A stretch of DNA of 64,000 nt from Dryomyza anilis (lineage: Eukaryota > Arthropoda > Insecta > Diptera > Dryomyzidae), in NCBI GenBank assembly GCA_951804985.1, contig OX638134.1, forward strand, positions 3,720,001 to 3,784,000, in the 5' to 3' direction. The notes under the pieces were generated by a model. The model was not told the origin of the DNA and searched no databases. It worked only from the letters and a program-made list of their open reading frames with translations. A program made the position numbers and the translations under genes. Of the stretch, positions 1 to 10,600 are shown one piece after another. Numbering within the stretch: the stretch's first letter is position 1; the number at the start of each line of letters is the position of its first letter.

Positions 1-2010
1 AAATCAGTTTTATTTACTGAACTCGAATCTGAAAACCATTTTGGTCTATCACGTATAGTTTTTGCACTATACTCAGATGTTTGAACGATAGAATTACTTT
101 TTTTAAGATTATGAAAAGACAACATTATTTTTAACTCGTTCAATTTTCAACAGATTTTCATGCTTTATATCTTATTAGACGCAGCAACATTTAACGTTTC
201 TTATGAAAATATAGAAAAAATTTAAAAGATCGAAAAATGTATAAAATTTTGACGCAAAACTCACCTTCTAAACAACAGTTTTTGGTCCATAAAATCAAAA
301 TTTAGATAAACAGTTACCTGGAAACACAATTCCGTAGTTTTGCTCGCCATTCCCTACAAGAAAAACTATATCTCATTGAGTTTACTCAAAATTTTTTTTA
401 TTGCGTTTTTAGAAAGTAAGTGGTTAGCCCATCCTATTTTACTGATTTTCTGAAAAATTTTACAACTCGATTTTTCAACGGTTTTTAAATCAGTTTTATT
501 TACTGAACTCGAATCTGAAAACCATTTTGGTCTATCACGTATAGTTTTTGCACTATACTCAGATGTTTGAACGATAGAATTACTTTTTTTAAGATTATGA
601 AAAGACAACATTATTTTTAACTCGTTCAATTTTCAACAGATTTTCATGCTTTATATCTTATTAGACGCAGCAACATCTAACGTTTCTTATGAAAATATAG
701 AAAAAATTTAAAAGATCGAAAAATGTATAAAATTTTGACGCAAAACTCACCTTCTAAACAACAGTTTTTGGTCCATAAAATCAAAATTTAGATAAACAGT
801 TACCTGGAAACACAATTCCGTAGTTTTGCTCGCCATTCCCTACAAGAAAAACTATATCTCATTGAGTTTACTCAAAATTTTTTTTATTGCGTTTTTAGAA
901 AGTAAGTGGTTAGCCCATCCTATTTTACTGATTTTCTGAAAAATTTTACAACTCGATTTTTCAACGGTTTTTAAATCAGTTTTATTTACTGAACTCGAAT
1001 CTGAAAACCATTTTGGTCTATCACGTATAGTTTTTGCACTATACTCAGATGTTTGAACGATAGAATTACTTTTTTTAAGATTATGAAAAGACAACATTAT
1101 TTTTAACTCGTTCAATTTTCAACAGATTTTCATGCTTTATATCTTATTAGACGCAGCAACATTTAACGTTTCTTATGAAAATATAGAAAAAATTTAAAAG
1201 ATCGAAAAATGTATAAAATTTTGACGCAAAACTCACCTTCTAAACAACAGTTTTTGGTCCATAAAATCAAAATTTAGATAAACAGTTACCTGGAAACACA
1301 ATTCCGTAGTTTTGCTCGCCATTCCCTACAAGAAAAACTATATCTCATTGAGTTTACTCAAAATTTTTTTTATTGCGTTTTTAGAAAGTAAGTGGTTAGC
1401 CCATCCTATTTTACTGATTTTCTGAAAAATTTTACAACTCGATTTTTCAACGGTTTTTAAATCAGTTTTATTTACTGAACTCGAATCTGAAAACCATTTT
1501 GGTCTATCACGTATAGTTTTTGCACTATACTCAGATGTTTGAACGATAGAATTACTTTTTTTAAGATTATGAAAAGACAACATTATTTTTAACTCGTTCA
1601 ATTTTCAACAGATTTTCATGCTTTATATCTTATTAGACGCAGCAACATTTAACGTTTCTTATGAAAATATAGAAAAAATTTAAAAGATCGAAAAATGTAT
1701 AAAATTTTGACGCAAAACTCACCTTCTAAACAACAGTTTTTGGTCCATAAAATCAAAATTTAGATAAACAGTTACCTGGAAACACAATTCCGTAGTTTTG
1801 CTCGCCATTCCCTACAAGAAAAACTATATCTCATTGAGTTTACTCAAAATTTTTTTTATTGCGTTTTTAGAAAGTAAGTGGTTAGCCCATCCTATTTTAC
1901 TGATTTTCGGTAAAATTTTACAACTCGAGTTAACGACGGTTTTTAGATCAGTTTTATTTCCTGAACTCGAATCTGAAAACCATTTTGCTCTATCATGTGT
2001 AGTTTTTGCA
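1..2010. repeat. Tandem array of a 486-bp unit (four near-identical copies plus a diverged fifth)
   Basis: The same 486-bp sequence starts at 1, 487, 973 and 1459. By eye the first four copies differ at a single base (C at 677 where the others have T). After about 1905 the sequence diverges, and a partial, mutated fifth copy runs to about 2010. Each full unit holds an identical 87-codon open frame on the minus strand (366-629, 852-1115, 1338-1601), but it is AT-driven, has no recognisable domain and is not called a gene. The array continues off the left edge of the window. Near-identity means either recent amplification, active homogenisation, or an assembly artefact. Confidence 0.95.
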
Positions 2011-3155
2011 CTATACTCAGTTGAATGCGAAATATACTCTGTTGATTACAGCGATATAACTTCTGAACGCATTTACCGATTTTCATGAAATCTCATTTAT
2101 ACATGAGTATGGTTGACTGGCAATAATACTTTAAAATAATTTTTAAATCGGTTAATAATTAAAAATTTTATAGCTCAATATATGCGAAATGTCAAGTAAC
2201 GATTTTCGTTTATTAAAAAGTAGGCGTGGCTGATCGCTAATCCAACTTTTTATATTTTTCTCATCACAAATGCGTCTTACACATTTCACTAGTTTAAATT
2301 TTATGCAAATCGCTTGAGCCGTTCTATTTCCATAAATAAATATATAAAAAAAACGTAGCATAAAATTGGTTTGCATATAAAAGGCATATGCGTTTATGAA
2401 TTTCTAAAATTTTATTTTTGTATTTTAGCAACATTCATTAGCAACCATACTACCAAAATGTATGTTAATCGGATGCTTCATTAAAATTACATAAATCAAT
2501 ACATCAAACAACTTGTTGACGTTTTTGCATGTCAAACATTTCAATTTCAAATAGTGGGCGTGTCTGTTGTTCAACAACGCCCCTTTGATATTTGCTATAA
2601 ACAGCAAACTTTTAAGTTTCTCTAGTATAAATTTCAAGCAAATCGGAGCCTCCGTTTTATTTTTATTTGGTTTTGTTTATGAAAAAAGTAAAATTGTCAA
2701 AAAAAATCTGCAAAAATCTTGTAACTTTTTTTTCGTTGGTTTTTGTCTCAACTTAAAAATGAAAGGTTTGTGTATCGGCTTAATCAATATCTAAAAACCA
2801 TTGCATACTTTTAGGCGTTGCGTTTAAATTTACTACGCTGTGTATTTGCAGGACCTAGTGCATTCTTTCAATTTTCACCTATTTTAAAGCGCAAATTCCA
2901 AAAATAAAAAATATTAAAATTAAATCAAGAGATTTGTAATAAAAATAAAAAAAAATCTAAAACAATTTAAAAATGTGTTAATATATTTTATTTACGTTTT
3001 TCTTTCAATTATGGCAAATTTTTTATATAATTTTTAAACTTTATATTTATACATAATAATACATTTATGTCAACGGAAATAACCAAATAAAATATACATG
3101 GTGATTTGATGATTTTCAATACATCCTCTTCTCCCTCCTTTTACAATATTTTTGC
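2011..3155. other. Intergenic DNA with two related degenerate repeat fragments
   Basis: No gene is supported here. Two stretches (about 2215-2345 and 2545-2665) read in parallel: each has a GGGCGTG-like start, a T-rich middle, then a TAAATTTxA(T/A)GCAAATCG segment followed by a GAGCCGTT-like end. They look like old copies of one dispersed fly repeat. The lower part of the block (2800-3155) is the presumed 3' UTR and downstream region of the Kazal-like gene. Confidence 0.5.
2987..2992 (-). terminator. Candidate poly(A) signal of the Kazal-like gene
   Basis: A minus-strand AATAAA hexamer lies about 165 bases downstream of the stop codon at 3156. Given the AT content such hexamers are common by chance, so this is only the most plausible candidate. 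Confidence 0.3.
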
Positions 3156-3931
3156 CTATGATTTCATGTACTCCTCAGAGCAAATAGTCAGCCAATACAT
3201 TTGACAACGATCGTCTTTAGTTGCTTTGAAGGACTTGTCGGGATGTTTGCAGTTGAAGGTTTCCATGACGCACTGGTTGGGAAACTGGTGCAGGCAGACA
3301 TCGTTCGTGGCGCAAATCGGAACATAATCGAATTTTGTACATATCAAATCGCAGGGATCTTCATTGGAATTCTTGTTTAAAACTTGGGGAACTTTAGAAG
3401 TTTCGAGAACATTGGCACCCTCAGAAACTACAGGAACCTGTGGTACTATGGGAACTTTAGAAATTTCTGAAACTACAACTGGAACTTTTGAAACATCGGC
3501 CACCAACTTAGGAACTACAGGAACCTCCGAAATTTTAGGGACTTTAGAAATCTCCGGAACATTATCAACTGCTGCCACTACAACGTCATGTTCAGCATCA
3601 CCAATAGCATGCGGCTCTTGTGGCACTGTTACCGTTCCCGGCACCAAGTCCTTGGACAGCGTGTTAATCGGCGTTGGTAACACATGATCTTTGCCAACCT
3701 CGACGACTTGTGCGATGAGTGGTACCTCTTTGGCGACGACATGTTCTACCTTACCAAGCTCTAGTGGCAACTGTATCGTGGTCTTGCTGGTAACCTCTTC
3801 AATTGGCAGCACATTAGCTGTGACAGCGGACAGCAGTACTAGAAAAAATATAAATTATTAAAACTTAGTATTCTTATAATTAATTGCAGTAGTTCACATT
3901 TACCTGCTACGAATAAAAATAAAATCTTCAT
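3156..3931 (-). CDS. Secreted Kazal-like protein with valine/proline-rich repeats (two exons, 236 aa)
   Basis: I join exon 1 (3904-3931, ATG at 3931) to exon 2 (3156-3838) across a 65-bp intron with GT (3903-3902) and AG (3840-3839) ends; the total is 711 nt, 236 residues plus stop. The N terminus MKILFLFVAVLLSAVTA is a clear signal peptide that appears only after splicing. Residues about 100-165 are low-complexity, built on repeated VP motifs such as ISKVP and EVPVVPK. Residues 172-229 carry eight cysteines; the first part (CxxxC, then YVPIC, then FPNQC and FNC) follows the Kazal pattern common in short insect secreted proteinase-inhibitor-like proteins. Inhibitory activity cannot be inferred: the reactive-site loop is not classical and two extra cysteines follow. 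A minus-strand TATA box and Inr-like site lie upstream. It is read in the same direction as nuf, about 3.6 kb beyond the nuf stop codon. Confidence 0.85.
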
Positions 3932-3989
3932 GGTTTGACAAGTTTGACTTTGGGATTGGGAATGCGTTGAGACAGACTATGCGTCTTTT

Positions 3990-3996
3990 ATTTATA
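3990..3996 (-). promoter_or_regulatory. TATA box of the Kazal-like gene
   Basis: TATAAAT on the minus strand, with an Inr-like TCAACG centred on 3968, 28 bases downstream. The start codon at 3931 then leaves a short leader of about 37 bases. Spacing and order fit a Drosophila-type TATA/Inr core promoter. Confidence 0.6.
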
Positions 3997-4339
3997 TGAA
4001 TGAAGTTTTATGATTTCAGATATATGGTTTTAATATTATATAACAGGAAGATTCTAAAAATACAACGGTCGATACGTAGAGGTGTGTCGTCGTCGTCGCG
4101 CTGTTGACTGACGTAATCGAAACCTGTTGAAGTCTCATGCGTACTTATTACACATGAATTTTATGAGGTTACTAAAAATAAATTTGATTATAAATCCATA
4201 AATAATATTAATTCATTTTACAGTGGCAACATTTGTAAGTTTTCAATCATTTGTGAAACTTTAATCATTTCCAAACATACTGGAATATACAATTTTTTAC
4301 GCAGAAAAATCGCGGAGATATTAGATATCATTGAAATTT

Positions 4340-5975
4340 ACATATAGTATTGAATAGTATTCAATAGTAGTCAATACTATTGGATAGCATTCTATACTAT
4401 TTAATGGTATTCAATACTAGTGAACAGTATTTAATATTCAATACTTTTGAATAGTATTCAATACTATTCAATAGTATTCAATACTATTCAATAGTATTAA
4501 ATACTATTGAATAGTATTCAATACTATTGAATAGCATTCAATATTATTTAATATTATTTAATACTATTGAATAGTATTCAATATTATTGAATAGTATTCA
4601 ATATTATTGAATAGTATTCAATATTATTGAATAGTATTCAATACTATTGAAAATTTTCAATACTATTAATAGTATTCAATTCTATTGAATAGTAAACAAT
4701 ACTATTGAATAGTATTCAATACTATTGAATAGTATTCAATACTATTTAATAGTATTCAATAATATTGAATTGTATTCAATACTATTGAATAGTATTCAAT
4801 ACTATTGAATAGTATTCAATACTATTGAATAGTATTCAATACTATTGAATAGTATTCAATACTATTGAATAGTATTCAATACTATTGAATAGTATTCAAT
4901 ACTATTGAATAGTATTCAATACTATTGAATAGTATTCAATACTATTGAATAGTATTCAATACTATTGAATAGTATTCAATACTATTGAATAGTATTCAAT
5001 ACTATTGAATAGTATTCAATACTATTGAATAGTATTCAATACTATTGAATAGTATTCAATACTATTGAATAGTATTCAATACTATTGAATAGTATTCAAT
5101 ACTATTGAATAGTATTCAATACTATTGAATAGTATTCAATACTATTGAATAGTATTCAATACTATTGAATATAATTCAATACTATTGAATAGTATTCAAT
5201 ACTTTTGAATAGTATTCAATACTATTGAATAGTATTCAATACTATTGAATAGTATTCAATACTATTGAATGGTATTTTTTTATAGTATAATTTTCAATAC
5301 TATTAATAGTATTCAATACTATTGAAAATTTTCAATACTATTAATAGTATTCAATACTATTCAATAGTATTCAATACTATTCAATAGTATTCAATACTAT
5401 TGAATAGTATTCAATACTATTGAATAGTATTCAATACTATTGAATAGTATTCAATACTATTGAATAGTATTCAATACTATTGAATAGTTTTCAATACAAT
5501 TGAATATTATTCAATACTATTGAATAGTATTCAATACTATTGAATAGTATTCAATACTATTGAATAGTATTCAATACTATAGAATAGTATTCAATACTAC
5601 TGAATAGTATGCGATACTATTGAATAGTATTCAATACTATTGAATAGTATTCAATACTATTGAATAGTATTCAATACTATTGAATATTATTCAATACTTT
5701 TGAATAGTATTCAATACTATTGAATTGTATTTAATACTATTGAATAGTATTCAATACTATTAAATAGTTTGCAATACTTTTGAATATTATTCAATACTAT
5801 TTAATAGTATTCAATACTAGTGAACAGTATTTAATACTATTAATTATTATTCAATACTCTTGAATAGTATGCAATACTATTGAATAGTATTCAATACTAT
5901 TCAATAGTATTCAATACTATATTTTGAATGATATTCAATACTATTGAATAGTATTTAACACTATTGAACTTGAAC
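4340..5975. repeat. Near-palindromic 20-bp satellite (AATACTATTGAATAGTATTC)n, about 1.6 kb
   Basis: The unit AATACTATTGAATAGTATTC is repeated dozens of times, almost perfectly from about 4750 to 5270 and from 5390 to 5700, and with more mutations at both ends. Each 13-mer AGTATT-C-AATACT and TACTATT-G-AATAGTA is an inverted repeat around one central base, so the array can fold into many short hairpins. A break at 5270-5350 holds a mutated patch. Single units occur upstream from about 4340, suggesting decay from the edges inwards. Confidence 0.95.
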
Positions 5976-7535
5976 GTTATTAATTTGATTTTATTTGTAT
6001 TGAAAAATCAAATTTTGAGTTGCCAAACACAAATTCAATCGAATTAAATTGTTTATACAGAATAAAATTAAAATTAACTAAAACTAAAATTAAACTAGGT
6101 ACACTTTAAAAAAATCCTAACGCAAAATACAATTTTCTTTTAATTTACAAAGTATTTTTTTTTTTTTCATTTATTTATTGTATAATTTTTGTTATTTCAT
6201 ATTGTTTATATATATTATATTTTAAATTATTTAATAGTATGCTATAAAATTTGCTTATATTAAAAAGTGTAAATTTAATCACTTGGCTATACAAAAAAAT
6301 TAATTGTAATAATAAAATCTTGTGTGGTTTTATGTAATAAACATGCAAAAAAAAAACCTCAAAAATAAATTAATTTTAAATATTACAAATATTTTAGACT
6401 GTTAAATGATTAATTAAAATAAATATTTATTTTATAATAAAATATGCAAATATTTAACAAATTAATTCCATTGTTAGTACCTTGATTGCTGACCTCATAA
6501 TAAGTTTTAAAACAAATATTTAAATTTGGAAAAAATTCAAATAAAAAATTAACTTTTTTATAAATTTACAACTTACATTTTGCAGCAAAAATGTAAAGTG
6601 AAAACAGCAATAAATTTCAGTATATATATTACAAAGCAATTACTTAAGTTTGACTTGAAGTTTTTTTCAATAGTTTTTGTTCTTTAGCTTGCCGCGTTCT
6701 CATTTTGCTTGAATCTAAAGATTTTTGATTAAATTTTTCATTTTTACAGCTTTTTTTAAGTGAGAAATGTTGAAAAATCACGCGCTGTCTGTCTTCTTCG
6801 TTTTAAGGATTGATTGTCCCTTTTATTTCAAACGCAAATTGTTTTTTTGTTCAGCTAAATTTTAGTTTTTTTTTTCATAAATTAATTTAAACAATTTATA
6901 AATTTTGTTTTTCTTAATTTAATTTTTACTAAAAAAAAACTATATTTACTTTTGTTGTTTTTGTAATTAATTTAGGCTTAAAATTATATTAACAAATTTT
7001 GAAATTTTGATTTTTGTTTTAATTTTAACATTTTGATTTTAGTTGCTTGTAGTAATTATTATTAAATTTTAATTTTATTTTATAGTTTATTTATATTTTT
7101 TATTTTAATTTATTCTTGTCCTTAATAGTTACTTTTTTTAAACATTTTTTTGTTTTTATTTTTTCTTTGAAAAAGACTGAGATTTTATGCAATAATTTAG
7201 TAGTTAGTAGTAAATGTTATAAATACAGGTGCTTAAAAGGTCAGCAAATTATGCATTTATACAAATGAAAAAAATAGAAACCTAAAATTTTGTAAAAAAT
7301 TGAAATTTTTTATAAAATTGGCTAATTAAAAAATATAGTTGTAATGAAAATGCTACTTTTTTGCGGCTGTTCTTGTTGCTAACATTTTTATGCTTAATCT
7401 GCTGCCTTTTTTTTGTTTGTTTGTTGGTTTGGACTTACAAGTTAAAATATAGTTTAGTTAATGTAGAAATATATAATAGTTGTGTGGTTGGTTGCAACTG
7501 CATTTGCTCAAATTTGCATCGAGTTTTCATCAGTT
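5976..7535. other. AT-rich DNA between the genes; presumed nuf 3' UTR in its upper part
   Basis: No open frame with coding character. The sequence is very AT-rich with homopolymer runs. The nuf transcript must end somewhere below 7536; several minus-strand AATAAA-type hexamers occur (for example around 7086-7118), but none can be singled out by eye. Confidence 0.5.
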
Positions 7536-7664
7536 TCAGTTTCTTTCTATGGCCTTCACCTCGAGCAGCTGCGGATAGTTTTCGACAATGTTCAGCAGTA
7601 TCGTATCGATGTAGTGCTTGAGGCGGGTATTTTCATCTTCCTTCTCCTGGAAAGCCTGCTGCAG
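7536..7664 (-). CDS. nuf: nuf last coding exon: Rab11-binding domain
   Basis: The AG acceptor is at 7666-7665, and the exon opens in phase 0 with LQQAFQEKEDENTRLKHYID. It encodes 42 residues and a TGA at 7538-7536. The end of the coiled coil runs into the short amphipathic helix and LLEVK hook that FIP proteins use to grip the Rab11 switch regions. GC content is far above the flanking DNA, as expected for constrained coding sequence. Confidence 0.9.
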   Translation of the reverse strand: MQQAFQEKEDENTRLKHYIDTILLNIVENYPQLLEVKAIERN

Positions 7665-10600
7665 CTGTAATGAGAATTTTCAAAATAACATTTATTAATT
7701 GTTTGTAAAACTAAAAAATATTTTTAAAACAGAAAAGCAAAATAAAAAAAAATTATAGTTAAAAAGCTTTTTAATTATTTAAACCACATAGAAAATAAAA
7801 ATAAAATCCAGATCCATTAAACACATGCTTTTCATTTGTAACGATAATAAATAAAAAATTGGTAAGAATTTATACACAAGGGTATATTTTTTGTAGACTT
7901 TTTTTGGGTATATTTTAAAGTTTCTTTCGGCATATTTTTGTTTTTTTCGAAATATTTTGGTTTCTTTTCGGAATATTTTGGTAGTTTTTGCAGTTTTTTG
8001 ATACATTTTTGATACATTTTTGAATATTTTTGTATTTTTTCGGTATATTTTGGTATGATATATTTTGGTATTTTTCGGAATATTTTGGTAATTTTTTTTG
8101 TATATTTTGTAATTTTTGGCATATTTTTTTTTTTGGAATATTTTGGTATTTTTTTTTCTTAATATATTTTTGTATTTTGCGGCATATTTTGGTATATTTC
8201 GATATATTTTGGTATTTTTTCGGAATATTTTGGTGTTTTTTGCGAAATATTTTGGTAATTTTTATTTTTGTAGATTTTGTAATTTTTGAGTATTTTTTAA
8301 AGTTATTTTTGGCATATATATATTGTTTTTTTTGGGAATATTTTGGTAGTTTTTGTCATTTTTTTTTTATGTATTTGTTTATTATTCGAAATATTTTGTT
8401 ATATTACGAAAGATTTTGGTATTTTTGGTGTGGTATTAGTATTTTTCGATTTTTTCTGAATATTTTGGTATTTTTTTAGTAGTTTTTTGGTAGTTTGTGT
8501 TATTTTATTTTTGATGTATTTTTGTATTATTCGAAATATTTTGGTATATTACGAAAGATTTGGGTATTTTTGGTGTGGTTTTAGTATTTTTCGATTTTTT
8601 CTGAATATTTTGGTATTTTTTTTGGTAGTTTTTTGGTAGTTTGTGTTATTTTTTTTTATGTATTTTTGTATTATTCGAAATATTTTGGTATATTACGAAA
8701 GATTTTGGTATTTTTGGTGTGGTTTTAGTATTTTTCGATTTTTTTCTGAATATTTTAGTATTTTTTTAATATTTTTCGAAATATTTTGATATTTTTTTTT
8801 TGTATATTTTTGGTTATTTTTTTGAAATATTTTGGTAGTTTTTGCTATTTTTATATATATTTTTGTATTTATTGGAATATTTTGGTACATTTCGGTATAT
8901 TTTGGTATTTTTTTGGCATTTTTTCGGTATATTTTGGTGTTTTTGGTATTTTCGGAATATTTAGGTAGTTGTTGGAATTTTTTGATATATTTTTGTATTC
9001 TTCGGAATATTTTGGTATATATTGATATATTTTCGTATATGTTGGTATTTTTTTGGTATGTTTTCGGTATATTTTGGTAATATTTAGGTATTTTTTTTTT
9101 AGATTTTTTTTGTTATCTTTTTTTGTATATTTTGGTATTTTCCGAAATATTTTGTTAGTTTTTATGTATTTATTGTAAATTTTACTATTTTTTGTTTCAA
9201 TTTGGTATTTTTTGGTGTATTTCGTTATTTGTTTTTTTCTTTTTTTTATATTTTGGTGTATTTATGTTTTGTTTTATTAAATATTTTGGTATTTTTTTCT
9301 GAATATTTTGAATATGGTAAATTTTGTAATTTTAGTTTTTTTTAGTATTTTTTAGATTTATTTAGTTTTATATTTTTTGGTTTATTTTTGTATATTTTGA
9401 TATGTGGTATATTTTGGTATTTTTCGGATTTTATAATATTTTGGTACTTTTTGTTGTATATTTTGTTCATTAGACTATCAACCTTACATGAAATTAAATT
9501 GAAAACCATGATCATTATGAAACATTAATTAGAGCTTGGTTTAAAATTAGTGAATTTGTTATTTGAGTTAGTTCATAGGGTTCATGTACATATAAAATAA
9601 ATGAAGAATATGATATTGCTCCACAGACCAAACTCTTGACTCTGTTCAATTGATTTTCATGTCACAAATAAGATAATAGCTACGTTCCCGTGGTACTTAA
9701 ACCATATTTGAACCATGGTACTTGAACCAGTTTCATGGGAACGCCATCGGTTCTATTTTTATAAATTTGGCACCACTGTTTTCTTCCGCCCTTTTTTTAT
9801 TTCCAGCACAAATTCTTCTTTTTATTAAGTGCAACTCACAATAGCATAACATCACCACAAACAAATTTACTTTTGATAGGTGGTACATTACCAGATTAGT
9901 AATTGATCCAAAAACGAACCTGGTTCTAATTGTCTGTTTTGTATATGAAAATGATCTACGGATCAGAATCAAAAACCACGGAAACGCAGCTAATGTTTCC
10001 TTATTCTTAGATTCAATATACATTTTAAAATAGGTGATGTACCGGATTTCGAAGGAATTCCGATCGAATTTCATATACAATTTGTAAACAATTAGATTTG
10101 AATTTGATGTCACAATACAAAAAATAGTTTTCCAAACGAATTGAAAACGTTCAAATCAAAGCAAAGTGATTGAATACATTTAAAAATTAATGTTTGTACT
10201 GAGACGACATGTATGTAATTCAAAAACGTTTATTTCAAAATTTTGTATATAATTCGATCGGAATTTGATCGAAAGCCGGAACATGGTCCATTATTGTAGT
10301 TCTCTGTAAGCATTTTGAAAATATATTATTATTATTATTGTCCAATGATATAGAAACGAATGCTGTTTTTCTGGTGAGAATTATTTCGTTGAAAAACAAA
10401 GTTGAAAGAAAAAATTAAAGTGAGAATTTTAAATAAACTCACAAATTGAGTTAATAGTTTTTGTATGATATTTGAATTTGATTTTTTAATAAAACAAAGA
10501 ATAATATAAATAATATCTAATATGAACTTTTTACAGATTATTTTCAAGATCCTGAGTGTCGCTGTCTCATTTAGAAAAGAGTTTGATTTATTTAAGATTT

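Noticed and set aside
366..1601. Three identical 87-codon minus-strand frames
   Set aside because: They are copies of one frame in a tandem repeat, with AT-driven composition, no domain and no splice or promoter context.
3364..3687. Plus-strand frame rich in Thr/Gly/Ser
   Set aside because: It is the antisense shadow of the VP-rich part of the Kazal-like exon.
7779..9080. Lys/Tyr-rich and Phe/Tyr-rich frames on both strands
   Set aside because: They arise from the T-rich minisatellite inside a nuf intron.
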